A stretch of DNA of 64,000 nucleotides from the NCBI GenBank assembly GCA_022732885.1, contig JAIJTS010000001.1:62001-126000 (forward strand), read 5' to 3'. The notes under the pieces were generated by a model, which saw nothing but the letters and a program-made list of their open reading frames with translations, was not told where the DNA came from and made no database searches. This document shows positions 42,041-50,823 of this stretch, in pieces (position 1 is the first letter of the stretch; each line of letters starts with the position of its first letter). The stretch is from Atopobium sp. (GTDB lineage: Bacteria; Actinomycetota; Coriobacteriia; Coriobacteriales; Atopobiaceae). The position numbers and the translations under genes were made by a program.

Positions 42041-42718
42041 TTAGACATCCATTCCCGGAAAGCCAATCTGTCGCAGCGCCTCATACAGCACAATGGCGGC
42101 AGCGTTTGAAACGTTAAGTGCACTGACCGAGAATTCGTTGGGGTCAATGAAGTTTCCGCAGATATCCTGCTGTAAAAGCGCTGGATGAGAGTACTGATCA
42201 TCACCGTCAAGTGCATCGTGCCTTTGACTCCAGTCCTCACGATTAACCAGGCTTGCAGAATCTTGCAGCATTGGGATTCTCTCGCACTCATCAGCATGTT
42301 GTGCCAGAAGTTCCTCGGACAATCCCAGGCTTTCCTTTCCAAAGATAAGGTAATCACCATCGTAATACGTTGCCTGTGTGTAGGTTTTCTTGGCTTTCTT
42401 GGTAAGGAAGTGCAGCGGAGATCTACCGGTTGCGGAGGTGCTGTCTACAGCGGAGACAGCGTCGTGTGCAGCGTCCGCAGCTGGTGCATCAGATGCTTGG
42501 GCCAGACCGTTCTTCTCCAGAAATTGATCCCAGTTATCGTATACAGAAACGTTAAGGCTTTGCCAGTAAGCCATGCCTGCTCGCTTGAGGCTTTTGTCGT
42601 CAAGCGAGAAACCCAACGGGCCCACTAAGTGCAAGTGAGTCCCGCTCACTACGCAGGTGCGACCAATGTTTCCCGTATTTGCGGGAATCTCGGGCTCTAC
42701 CAGTACGACGTTGAGCAT
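42041..42718 (-). CDS. trmL: tRNA (cytidine/uridine-34 2'-O)-methyltransferase TrmL with insertions
   Basis: A 225-residue SPOUT-class enzyme modifying the wobble base of tRNA-Leu. It has the family start MLNVVLVEPEIPANTGNIGRTC, the middle IFGKESLGL and the trefoil-knot end SVSALNVSNAAAIVLYEALRQ. Most members have about 155 residues. Here there is an Ala/Asp/Ser-rich insert at about 74-97 (ASDAPAADAAHDAVSA) and another of about 35 residues between IPM and SVSALNVS. The SAM-knot residues are intact. It starts 3 nt after the phosphate permease gene with no obvious ribosome site, so translation is probably coupled. Confidence 0.9.
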   Translation of the reverse strand: MLNVVLVEPEIPANTGNIGRTCVVSGTHLHLVGPLGFSLDDKSLKRAGMAYWQSLNVSVYDNWDQFLEKNGLAQASDAPAADAAHDAVSAVDSTSATGRSPLHFLTKKAKKTYTQATYYDGDYLIFGKESLGLSEELLAQHADECERIPMLQDSASLVNREDWSQRHDALDGDDQYSHPALLQQDICGNFIDPNEFSVSALNVSNAAAIVLYEALRQIGFPGMDV

Positions 42719-42721
42719 AGG

Positions 42722-43717
42722 TTATGCCAGAACAAAGCTGGTCAAGAAGGCAATAAGTCCGCCAAGTGCCATAGTGGCTGGCAGCGTCACAAACCAAGCA
42801 GCAATAATCTTGCGCGCAACACCCCAGCGTACGGAGCTACGACGACGAGCAGATCCTGCGCCCATGATGGATGTGGTAATGACCTGTGTAGTGGAAACTG
42901 GAGCGCCAAGAGCGGTCATAATCTCAATTGCAACGGTTGAACTTGCCTCGGCAACAAAGCCAATAACGGGTGTGAGCTTGGTGACACCGTCGCCAACAGT
43001 ACGCATGATGCGGCCGCCGCCAATGGAGGTGCCCAGTGCCATGGTAGCTGCGCAGAGCAGCTTAACCCACAGAGGGATGCCAGTAGAAGGGTCATGAAGA
43101 CCTGCAGTAACCAGGGCCAACGTGATGATTCCCATAGTCTTCTGAGCATCATTATTACCATGACTGTAGGCCATAAAAGCAGCTGAGAGTACCTGAAGAC
43201 GATGGAACAGGCCATGTGCCTTTTTAGGTGGCCAGTCGGCAAAGATCTCAAATACCAGCTTCATAATGAAGTAGCCCAAAGCCATACCAATAAGAGGAGA
43301 GGTAAACAGAGGGATAACAACCTTCTCTATAACTCCCGCCCACATAATATGGCCCGTGCTACCGGTAAATACAATGGTTGCGCCAATAAGGCTACCAATC
43401 AAGGCATGTGAAGACGAACTTGGAATTGAGAACCACCAGGTAAAGAGGTCCCAAACAATAGCGCCCATCAGAGCAGCAAAAATTACGTAAAGCTGAAGCT
43501 GAATGTCAACCAGACCAGATGCAATGGTCATAGCGACCTTCTCGCTCATAAGCGCGCCAACAAAATTCATAATTGCAGACATGGCAATTGCTGTGCCCAA
43601 AGGTAGAGCCTTGGTATACACCGTAGTAGCAATAGCATTTGCGGTGTCATGGAAGCCGTTAATAAACTCAAATATCACAGCGGAAACAAGCACCGCAACA
43701 AGCAAGATGCTAACCAT
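42722..43717 (-). CDS. PiT-family inorganic phosphate transporter
   Basis: A 331-residue membrane protein of the low-affinity phosphate transporter family. It carries both PiT signature repeats, FEFINGFHDTANAIAT near the N-terminus and FMAYSHGNNDAQKTMGII in the middle, among about ten helices. It overlaps the DUF47 gene by 8 bp, the usual PiT-accessory arrangement. Some PiT relatives carry sulfate or metal-phosphate complexes, but the DUF47 partner favours phosphate. Its short length is typical of this clade. Confidence 0.94.
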   Translation of the reverse strand: MVSILLVAVLVSAVIFEFINGFHDTANAIATTVYTKALPLGTAIAMSAIMNFVGALMSEKVAMTIASGLVDIQLQLYVIFAALMGAIVWDLFTWWFSIPSSSSHALIGSLIGATIVFTGSTGHIMWAGVIEKVVIPLFTSPLIGMALGYFIMKLVFEIFADWPPKKAHGLFHRLQVLSAAFMAYSHGNNDAQKTMGIITLALVTAGLHDPSTGIPLWVKLLCAATMALGTSIGGGRIMRTVGDGVTKLTPVIGFVAEASSTVAIEIMTALGAPVSTTQVITTSIMGAGSARRRSSVRWGVARKIIAAWFVTLPATMALGGLIAFLTSFVLA

Positions 43718-44333
43718 TTTTCACAATGACATTCTGAACAGCGTTTGCAACATGCTTGCATGCGTCAAGCGTAGATTCAAGCCTATCTAGAAGACTCTTC
43801 CATTTGAGAACATCAATTGGATCATGAACATTTCTAAAAATAGAGCTGAGAGCGTTACGGTAAACAACATCTCCCTGGTCTTCATACTCATTTGCAGAGC
43901 GCGTATGCCTAATAGCTGAATCATCTTTATGATAGTCAGGAAGACGCTCAAAAGCTTTCTGTAATTCTTCTGAAGCAAAAAGAATCAAATGAGCCACTTG
44001 AACAGCTTCTGGACGCATCTCTTTAATATCGTACATGCTCAGATGTGCCGAGACGCTCTCAATACCGTCTGGAATCTCATCCATAAGTAACGCCAGCCTA
44101 GAAATATCCTCGCGATCAAATGGCGTGATAAAGGATGTATTGAGAGTAGAAATAATCTTTCCTACCTGGTCATCGCAAAGTGTCTCATAGTTCTTGATCT
44201 GAACTTCGTAATCTTCTGAGCTTGGAAATGACTCTATATAGGAGACAAACAATTTTGCTGTAGAGACAATCAGTGCTGAAAACTCAGAGAACATGCTATA
44301 AAACTCATCTTCTCTACGAGAAACACGACTCAT
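43710..44333 (-). CDS. DUF47/PhoU-like phosphate transport accessory protein
   Basis: A 207-residue, all-helical, cytoplasmic protein of the DUF47 (PhoU-like) family. The start EDEFYSMFSEFSALIVSTA and the acidic segment ITPFDREDISRLALLMDEIPDG, where the family has PxDREDI, identify it. It is translated just before the PiT permease (overlap 8 bp) and probably modulates that carrier. GAAGGG 7 nt upstream supports the ATG. The 230 bp upstream, to the acyltransferase stop, contain no gene that I recognise. Confidence 0.92.
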   Translation of the reverse strand: MSRVSRREDEFYSMFSEFSALIVSTAKLFVSYIESFPSSEDYEVQIKNYETLCDDQVGKIISTLNTSFITPFDREDISRLALLMDEIPDGIESVSAHLSMYDIKEMRPEAVQVAHLILFASEELQKAFERLPDYHKDDSAIRHTRSANEYEDQGDVVYRNALSSIFRNVHDPIDVLKWKSLLDRLESTLDACKHVANAVQNVIVKNG

Positions 44334-44561
44334 ACGATGCCCTTCACTTGGACTTTTTTAAATACACAGACATTATTAGTATAGTCCTTTTAGGCTCATA
44401 TGCTGGGGATAATGGTAATTTCAAACATAGTCATACCCCTTATCTGGGGCGTTGCTTCGTTTGCCTATCTGCAAACCGTACTCTACCTTGTGGGTTTGGC
44501 AAGATAAACATGATTGCTTGAGGCTCCATCTTTAAACAGCAGACTGCTCTGTGAGAGGCTT

Positions 44562-45656
44562 TTACTCTTCAGAAGACTTTTGCGCTTCAAGATTCTTCTG
44601 CAATTCAAGAACCTTCTGACGACGTTTTTTAAAGTAGCTTCCAAGTGGTGCGACAACAATAAAATGATTTAAAAATGCTCCACAAGTTGCCAGCAACGCT
44701 GCAATGAGCGCATTTACATAAGGATGCCATACTGGGAAATACTGAGCCAATGCCTGCTGAATTGGGTAAGCCCAAAGGTAAATACCATAGGACAGCTCAA
44801 ATTTTGTGCCAAATTTACTAAAGTGATTGCCCATTCCGTATGCAAGACAAAAACAAGCAACAGGAAAGACCGTTAGCATTGCTAGATTGTCTGCAGCGCC
44901 GAGAACCATAACAAACCACAGAACAACCGATGCAAGGCCTAAAGCAGGCGAAATAGTAATGTGGTCTCTAAGTACCCAAATCAAAACACCTAGGTAAAAC
45001 AGAAGAACCGCACGTACAACGCTTAGCTGAAGTGGAAAAAACTTCACATAATACACTGCCGCCAACGCAAAGACAGGTACCGAGAGCAGCAAAAACTTCT
45101 TTTTATCAAACTTGGTGAGTTTGTAGCTTATAAAACACAAAACGTAGCAGATAAACTCAACGGGAAGTGTCCACAGAGCAGCATTAACCACATCGCCTGA
45201 AGGATTGTTGGTAAACACACCCGGCAACTGATGAACCATAATCAAGGCACCATTAAGCAGGTATTTATACGTCTGTGGATTAGTAAAATACTCCGCAGGC
45301 GAAAGCGTTGAAAGTATTGGACCCAGCACAAACGTGGTCAAAATTACAACAAACAAAAGCTCAGGGAAAAGCCTCAAAACGCGTGCCGAGAAAAACTTTT
45401 TTGGCTCAGGATAATGCTCACAACTACGAGCAATCAAAAACCCGCCAAAGAGGAAGAAAACACCAACAGAAACGCCACCGGGACTTAAACGATCCCCCGT
45501 TAACTTCAGCAAATAACTACCAGCATCGCCACCCAAAACCACTGAGTAGCAGTGAGAAACAATGACCATCAGCGCAGCTATAAACCTCATAAAATTCAGG
45601 TTATTGACACGCGATGTTGCTACGTCACTGAGTTTAATCTGGGCACTTCTCGCCAT
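44562..45656 (-). CDS. Acyltransferase 3 family membrane protein
   Basis: A 364-residue protein with about ten helices of the OafA/YrhL type. The family start NNLNFMRFIAALMVIVSHCY includes the conserved R-x10-H pair (Arg in helix 1, His of the active site). FFLFGGFLIARS and RVLRLFPELL follow. Members O-acetylate cell-wall or surface polysaccharides. A charged coil (KKRRQKVLELQKNLEAQKSSEE) ends the protein. The ATG overlaps the purN stop (TAAATG), so it is the last gene of the purF-purM-purN operon, an unusual partner for purine genes. Confidence 0.9.
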   Translation of the reverse strand: MARSAQIKLSDVATSRVNNLNFMRFIAALMVIVSHCYSVVLGGDAGSYLLKLTGDRLSPGGVSVGVFFLFGGFLIARSCEHYPEPKKFFSARVLRLFPELLFVVILTTFVLGPILSTLSPAEYFTNPQTYKYLLNGALIMVHQLPGVFTNNPSGDVVNAALWTLPVEFICYVLCFISYKLTKFDKKKFLLLSVPVFALAAVYYVKFFPLQLSVVRAVLLFYLGVLIWVLRDHITISPALGLASVVLWFVMVLGAADNLAMLTVFPVACFCLAYGMGNHFSKFGTKFELSYGIYLWAYPIQQALAQYFPVWHPYVNALIAALLATCGAFLNHFIVVAPLGSYFKKRRQKVLELQKNLEAQKSSEE

Positions 45657-46271
45657 TTACTTGCCTAACTCTATGCGAACCTTATTGCCCTCAACGTGGA
45701 CTCTGTCCTGGGTAAAAAGCTGCAAAACCTCTGGATAAAGCTTGTGCTCTACCTGATGAATTGCCTCTTCAAGCTGCTCGACCGTCCAACCCTCTTCAAC
45801 CACAACGGGTCGCTGAGCAATAATGGGGCCGCAATCGTATTCAGCGTTTGCCAGATGAACAGTAACGCCCGTTACCTTGACGCCGTACTCATACGCATCC
45901 TGAATGGCATGAGCGCCGCGAAAGCTTGGCAACAACGCTGGGTGCAGGTTGAGAACGCGATTAGGGAAGGTGTTCAGAACAGGAACGCCAACTTTACGCA
46001 TGTAACCAGCCATAACAACGTAATCCACGTTGTAGCGCTTAAGCTCGGTAGCAATAACCATATCCGCAACAAACGGATCCTCGTATGTCTCTTTTGAGAG
46101 TGTCAGGGTTTGTAGACCAGCGGCCTCTGCTCGCTTCAGACCGTATGCGCCAGGGCGAGAAGAAACAACCAGCTCAATGGTTGCATCTAACGTGCCAGCA
46201 TCAATGGCATCGATAATAGCCTGGAGATTGGTACCTGAACCAGAAATAAGAACGCCAAGCTTAATTGGCAT
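45657..46271 (-). CDS. purN: Phosphoribosylglycinamide formyltransferase
   Basis: A 204-residue enzyme that formylates GAR using 10-formyl-tetrahydrofolate, step 3 of purine synthesis. The motifs are LISGSGTNLQAIIDA, AGYMRKVGVPVL and NLHPALLPSFRGAHAIQDAYEYG (active-site Asn and His), then HLANAEYDCGPIIAQ with the catalytic Asp. The ATG at 46271 overlaps the end of purM by 11 bp. The longer upstream frame lies wholly within purM and is not used. Confidence 0.96.
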   Translation of the reverse strand: MPIKLGVLISGSGTNLQAIIDAIDAGTLDATIELVVSSRPGAYGLKRAEAAGLQTLTLSKETYEDPFVADMVIATELKRYNVDYVVMAGYMRKVGVPVLNTFPNRVLNLHPALLPSFRGAHAIQDAYEYGVKVTGVTVHLANAEYDCGPIIAQRPVVVEEGWTVEQLEEAIHQVEHKLYPEVLQLFTQDRVHVEGNKVRIELGK

Positions 46272-47349
46272 CGTTGTAGACCACCTTTCCGGTACCTGGG
46301 ATAATCTGACCCATGACAAATGGCTCAAAGCCCTGCTCGGAAAGGGCTTCTGCTACCTCATCAACGTCATCCATATCCACGATAAGAGCCATGCCAACAC
46401 CCATGTTGAAGGTACGATACTGCTCGTCAAGAGACAGGTTTGCCGCGCTAGAAACGTATGAAATAACTGGTGGAATATCCCATGCAGGACCAGCCTCTCC
46501 ACCACGATCAACCTCTGCATCAAGATGAGATGGCAGTGCGCGGTTAAGATTCTCGGTGATTCCGCCGCCAGTAATATGAGCCATGGCCTTGATAGGAGCT
46601 CCTGCACGGAGTGCGGCAAGAAGCCCACCTGCATAAATAGTAGTTGGACGCAAAACGGCATCTGCAAGAGATTCTCCACCAAGCTCCTCCAGAGGCTGGT
46701 TGAGCTCCTCAACACTCTTGCCCTCAATTGCTACCTTGCGCACCAGCGAATATCCGTTGGAGTGAATACCTGAAGAAGGAAGTCCTAGGATGATGTCACC
46801 TTCACTGACCTTCTCGGGACCTAAGATCTTTGGTTTATCGACAACACCCACCACAAAGCCTGCAAGATCGTAGTCGTCAGGATTCATAACGCCTGGATGC
46901 TCGGCCATCTCGCCACCAACCAGGGAGCAACCGCTCTTGCGGCAGCCCTCTGCAATGCCGCCAACAATCTCGGCAACGGCCTCAGCTTTGAGCTTGCCCA
47001 CGGCCACGTAATCCAAGAAGAACAGAGGCTCGGCACCCATAGGGACAATGTCGTCAACACACATTGCCACTAGGTCCTCGCCCACCGTGTTGTGACGGTT
47101 AAGCAGCTGAGCAATAGCAAGCTTGGTGCCAACGCCGTCGGTGCCGCTGACCAGTACAGGCTCTTCCATGTCCTTGAGAGCTGCTGCCGAGAAGCAAGAG
47201 CCAAAGCCACCCAGGCCACCGATAACCTCGGGACGAGTAGTTGTAGCAACAGCAGCTTTGATGGCGTCAACTGCACGAGCACCCTCATCAACGTCAACGC
47301 CTGCATCGGCGTAGGTAATCTGCTTGGTTGGATCAGCGGAAGTGGTCAT
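46261..47349 (-). CDS. purM: Phosphoribosylformylglycinamidine cyclo-ligase
   Basis: A 362-residue ATP-dependent AIR synthetase, step 5 of purine synthesis. It has the family start ITYADAGVDVDEGARAVDAIK, then GLGGFGSCF, VSGTDGVGTKLAIA, GEDLVAMCVDDI and SSGIHSNGYSLVRK. AGGGGAG 5 nt upstream supports the ATG. It follows purF by 11 bp and overlaps purN, so the three are one operon read from the purF promoter. Confidence 0.97.
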   Translation of the reverse strand: MTTSADPTKQITYADAGVDVDEGARAVDAIKAAVATTTRPEVIGGLGGFGSCFSAAALKDMEEPVLVSGTDGVGTKLAIAQLLNRHNTVGEDLVAMCVDDIVPMGAEPLFFLDYVAVGKLKAEAVAEIVGGIAEGCRKSGCSLVGGEMAEHPGVMNPDDYDLAGFVVGVVDKPKILGPEKVSEGDIILGLPSSGIHSNGYSLVRKVAIEGKSVEELNQPLEELGGESLADAVLRPTTIYAGGLLAALRAGAPIKAMAHITGGGITENLNRALPSHLDAEVDRGGEAGPAWDIPPVISYVSSAANLSLDEQYRTFNMGVGMALIVDMDDVDEVAEALSEQGFEPFVMGQIIPGTGKVVYNDAN

Positions 47350-47360
47350 TGTTTCTCCCC

Positions 47361-48854
47361 TTACTGCTCTGAGGGTATACGACCCTCGTCAATTAACTGC
47401 TGTTCTACCTGGTCAAACTTTAGCGCAAATGATGGATGCAAGTTATCGGGTTTGTTTTCTGGCAAGAATCTCTGATGGAAGTCCTCTGGAATTGACACGG
47501 GATACTTTCCGCTAAAACAGGACTCGCAATAACCCCTTGATGGCACGCATGCAAGCAGGCCTTCAAGGCTTAAGAAGCCCAGGGAGTCAGCACCAATATA
47601 CTCGCAAATTTCCTCTGTACTCATTTTTGCAGCCACAAGCTGGTGTTGGTCGGCAGTATCAATGCCATAGAAACAGGGCCATGCAACCTTAGGAGAAGCG
47701 CTTCTGACGTGCACTTCTGTTGCCCCCGCATCTCTGAGCAGCTGAACAATCTGCTTTGAGGTGGTTCCACGAACAACGGAATCATCCACCATTACAATAC
47801 GCTTACCTGCTACAACGTCAGAAAGCGCATTGAGCTTTAAGCGAACACCCAGCTCACGAAGCTGCTGTGTGGGCTGAATAAACGTTCTTGCAACGTAGCG
47901 GTTCTTGATTAAGCCGGTGCCAAATGGGACATCCAGCTCTTGTGCAAAACCCTCGGCCGCAGGAACGCCAGAATCTGGCACGCCAATTACCAGGTCAACA
48001 TCTACTGGTGTTTCTTTTGCCAGTTGACGACCCATCTGATGACGAACAGAATACACCGAGCGTCCGCTAATAATAGAGTCAGGGCGCGAGAAATACACCT
48101 GCTCAAAAATGCAATCTGCCTGTTGACGTGGAGAAAGCCCCATCTCAGAAGAAAGCCCATTGTCCGAGATGCGGATAATCTCACCGGGAGCAACCTCACG
48201 CGCATATGTGGCGCCCACAATGTCCAACGCGCACGTCTCGGATGCAACCACCCAGTTATTCTGATCTTCCTCGCCAATATGGCCAAGTACCAGCGGGCGG
48301 ATGCCATTGGGATCCCTAAACGCATACAGCGCATTCTCGCGGATAAGCACCATAGCGTAGCCGCCCTCAATAAGGTTCATGGTTGCGGCGATGCCGGTAC
48401 GCAGTCGGTGTGTTTGACGCGTGAAGTAGCCAATAAGCTGGGCTGCTACCTCGGAATCAGTGTTGGATCTAAAAGAAATTTGGCGAGAAGACAGTTCTTC
48501 TCGCAAGGAGTCAAAGTTGACAAGGGTGCCGTTGTGCGCCAGAGCAATGAGGGTCTCATCGATGGACGACATGTGAGGCTGGGCCGATTCCCAACCCTTT
48601 GCACCAGCCGTTCCATAGCGACAATGACCAATGGCCGCTTTACCTGGCATTGCGTTGAGATCATCATTGTTAAAAACTTCAGTTACGAGGCCCGTGTCTT
48701 TTCTGATAAGCACGGTTTGGCCATCACCAACAGCTATACCTGCGGAATCTTGCCCACGATGCTGCAGCGCATGCAGGGCAAAATAAGTGAGTCGAGCAAC
48801 GTCACGGTCAGGCGCCCATACTCCAAAGACGCCACATTCCTCGTGAAGTTCCAT
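47361..48854 (-). CDS. purF: Amidophosphoribosyltransferase
   Basis: A 497-residue enzyme making phosphoribosylamine from PRPP and glutamine, the committed purine step. The glutaminase nucleophile is Cys7 after a short propeptide (MELHEECGVFG). HNGTLVNF and the PRPP loop VMVDDSVVRGTTSKQ are present. Four cysteines in the C-terminal half (CVPSRGYCESCFSGKYP and others) suit the iron-sulfur-containing B. subtilis type. The ATG at 48854 has GGAGGGG 5 nt upstream. A promoter on the minus strand (TTGTAA, 16 bp, TATATA, at 48948-48921) stands 65 bp before it. Confidence 0.96.
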   Translation of the reverse strand: MELHEECGVFGVWAPDRDVARLTYFALHALQHRGQDSAGIAVGDGQTVLIRKDTGLVTEVFNNDDLNAMPGKAAIGHCRYGTAGAKGWESAQPHMSSIDETLIALAHNGTLVNFDSLREELSSRQISFRSNTDSEVAAQLIGYFTRQTHRLRTGIAATMNLIEGGYAMVLIRENALYAFRDPNGIRPLVLGHIGEEDQNNWVVASETCALDIVGATYAREVAPGEIIRISDNGLSSEMGLSPRQQADCIFEQVYFSRPDSIISGRSVYSVRHQMGRQLAKETPVDVDLVIGVPDSGVPAAEGFAQELDVPFGTGLIKNRYVARTFIQPTQQLRELGVRLKLNALSDVVAGKRIVMVDDSVVRGTTSKQIVQLLRDAGATEVHVRSASPKVAWPCFYGIDTADQHQLVAAKMSTEEICEYIGADSLGFLSLEGLLACVPSRGYCESCFSGKYPVSIPEDFHQRFLPENKPDNLHPSFALKFDQVEQQLIDEGRIPSEQ

Positions 48855-48920
48855 TGGATCCCCTCCGGATGCCTCAACTTGAGCCACCCTTGATCAAACG
48901 CCTCTCACGTCTGGCAACAA

Positions 48921-48948
48921 TATATACAGTGTAGCTGGAAATTTACAA
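48921..48948 (-). promoter_or_regulatory. purF-purM-purN promoter
   Basis: On the minus strand TTGTAA (48948-48943) and TATATA (48926-48921) are 16 bp apart, 65-70 bp before the purF start. The sortase terminator lies just upstream. No purine riboswitch fits in the remaining leader. Confidence 0.5.
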
Positions 48949-48955
48949 GAAAAAG

Positions 48956-48981
48956 CGCTCCGAACAAATATGTTCGGAGCG
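48956..48981 (-). terminator. Sortase gene terminator
   Basis: CGCTCCGAACA and TGTTCGGAGCG pair around AATA, followed on the minus strand by CTTTTTC, 25 bp after the sortase stop. Confidence 0.88.
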
Positions 48982-49005
48982 TGTAACAATTTTTTAAGAA
49001 AGCAA

Positions 49006-50004
49006 CTATTGAGCCTTTGGCTGTGCCTCAGTCTTTGGAACGCAGATAAGCATAGTTCTACCGTACTGATCTGTGTAATTGCAGGTAAAGAGCGTAAGAA
49101 CATGATCAGCACGAGAAATAACATCTGCTGCATCAGAGCGTGAACTTACTGCTCTAGAAAGCCTATCCTTCAAATAAGACCTGAACTCATCGACAGAATT
49201 GAAATTGAACTGCCTGACTTCCTCGTCATCCTCATCAGTGTGATAGGTAAATACAGGCTCTAACTCATATGACTTGGAAGGCGTGACGTACCAGATAGTC
49301 TCAACCTTATCAAAGGTAGACTGATCATTCATTGCTCCAATGTACTGGAACATGGAGCCGTTTCTCATGTGGTGACCATAAAGAATAGTCTGCTGATCAG
49401 TAAGGCCATTGGGGTTGTTCTGATAATCCATAAAAATCTGACCACCAATAGACCATTCACCTTTTGCGTTTGTATGCAAGTAGTGATCATTGTCTGTGGT
49501 CTGATAAACAGGATAGTTGACTGGGGTATTTGGAATCTGAATCCAGCCAACAACCTGGTTATTTATTGCTTGAAGACCAGCCCAATCAATAACTGGAGCC
49601 TCATCTTTTTTCTCAGAAACTGTTGCATATGCTGCAAGTTCTTGGTTAATGACATCTTGCTCGTGATACTCAAGCTGAGTTTTACCAAACATGACGCCAG
49701 CGACAACCAAAAGTCCAATACCAACTACCAGCAAAATTGTAGAAAGAATACGGACAAAATTTTTCTTCTCGGCTGGTTTTTTGGCAGGTTTCTTATTAAG
49801 TTTCTTGCCGAATTTCTTAGCGGATTGCTTAGCGGGTTTCTCGCCAGAATTTTTTGGAGAGGTTTTCTTGTTGCTGTCTTTTTTTGAAAACGCAGAGCTT
49901 TTCATAGAAACCATCCCAGCGGAGGGTTTTGAGGCGTTAGTATTTTCAGCCGGCTGATCAGCGGCACCGAATGAAGCAAAATGCTTGCCGTTATTTGAAT
50001 CCAT
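49006..50004 (-). CDS. srtB: Class B sortase
   Basis: A 332-residue membrane transpeptidase. The N-terminus is a very basic, Lys/Pro/Ala-rich cytoplasmic region of about 85 residues, followed by one membrane anchor (ILSTILLVVGIGLLVVAGVMF). The catalytic domain has the class B hallmarks: WIQIPNTPVNYPVYQ, the histidine in LYGHHMRNGSMF, the cysteine in LTLFTCNYTD, and the arginine in YGRTMLICV. Class B enzymes anchor heme-binding or pilus proteins. The LPETG adhesin remnant 8 kb away would be a class A substrate, so its own sortase is not in this window. GAAGGGAAG precedes the ATG. Confidence 0.93.
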   Translation of the reverse strand: MDSNNGKHFASFGAADQPAENTNASKPSAGMVSMKSSAFSKKDSNKKTSPKNSGEKPAKQSAKKFGKKLNKKPAKKPAEKKNFVRILSTILLVVGIGLLVVAGVMFGKTQLEYHEQDVINQELAAYATVSEKKDEAPVIDWAGLQAINNQVVGWIQIPNTPVNYPVYQTTDNDHYLHTNAKGEWSIGGQIFMDYQNNPNGLTDQQTILYGHHMRNGSMFQYIGAMNDQSTFDKVETIWYVTPSKSYELEPVFTYHTDEDDEEVRQFNFNSVDEFRSYLKDRLSRAVSSRSDAADVISRADHVLTLFTCNYTDQYGRTMLICVPKTEAQPKAQ

Positions 50005-50245
50005 GCACTTCCCTTCTGAAGGTACTCTTTTGTCATACCCTTTAAAAGTTTAGCTATGCACAAAACAAAAATCTCTGTACATATTGTGAAGTCATCGCAT
50101 AATCACATTTTACCAATACGCAAAATACGCACTTTAGGTTTTCTAAAGCGCGGGTTCTTGTCTAAAGCGCGGATTCTTATGCGTTGCTTTTATGCAGTCA
50201 CGTAAATGACTCTGGTTGTACAGCCAACGCTGCTTATACGTCAAT

Positions 50246-50707
50246 TTATGCGTCAGCCATCTCAGCTTTAAGCTGAACGATCTTCTCGCGATACTCTGGA
50301 AGAGATGCGCCCAGAATCTGGGTGGCGTAGATTGCTGCGTTTTTAGCGCCGTTGATAGCAACGCAGGCAACAGGCACGCCGGATGGCATCTGGACCATGG
50401 AGAGCAGGGAGTCCATTCCGCCGAGGTCGGAGGTCTTCATTGGAACGCCAACAACAGGCAGTGGAGTAAATGCTGCAACAACTCCGCCCAGGTGAGCAGC
50501 CTTACCTGCAGCTGCGATGATTACCTTGAGTCCGCGGTCAGCAGCGGTCTCGGCCCACTGATGAACTTTATCTGGAGTACGGTGTGCGGACGCAATGACC
50601 AGCTCGTATGGAACGCCAAGGCGCTCAAGCTCAGCGGTACATCCCTCCATAGTTGCAAGGTCACTCTTTGATCCCATGATAATGCCAACAACAGGCTGAT
50701 CTGCCAT
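50246..50707 (-). CDS. purE: N5-carboxyaminoimidazole ribonucleotide mutase
   Basis: A 153-residue enzyme of purine synthesis. The motifs are VGIIMGSKSDLATM, VIASAHRTPDKV and AAGKAAHLGGVVAAFTPLPVVGVP, with the active-site His in SAHRTP. AAGGAG 5 nt upstream fixes the start at 50707. It stands alone; the usual partner purK is not in the window, and purC and purB are also elsewhere. The gap of about 240 bp between purE and the sortase gene contains only short similar phrases (AAAGCGCGG at 50145 and 50165). Confidence 0.96.
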   Translation of the reverse strand: MADQPVVGIIMGSKSDLATMEGCTAELERLGVPYELVIASAHRTPDKVHQWAETAADRGLKVIIAAAGKAAHLGGVVAAFTPLPVVGVPMKTSDLGGMDSLLSMVQMPSGVPVACVAINGAKNAAIYATQILGASLPEYREKIVQLKAEMADA

Positions 50708-50823
50708 CTCTACTCCTTTGTTACGTCTCTTAAAATAGGCGGATACGTCAAATATCCAACTCACAGTATAGAGTATGATTTTCTAGAACGTTGGTCCATC
50801 AGTCCACGTGAAAGGAAACTGTA

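Noticed and set aside
47940..48893. Plus-strand frame of 317 codons antisense to purF
   Set aside because: It overlaps the conserved purF frame completely and looks like its reverse-complement reading.
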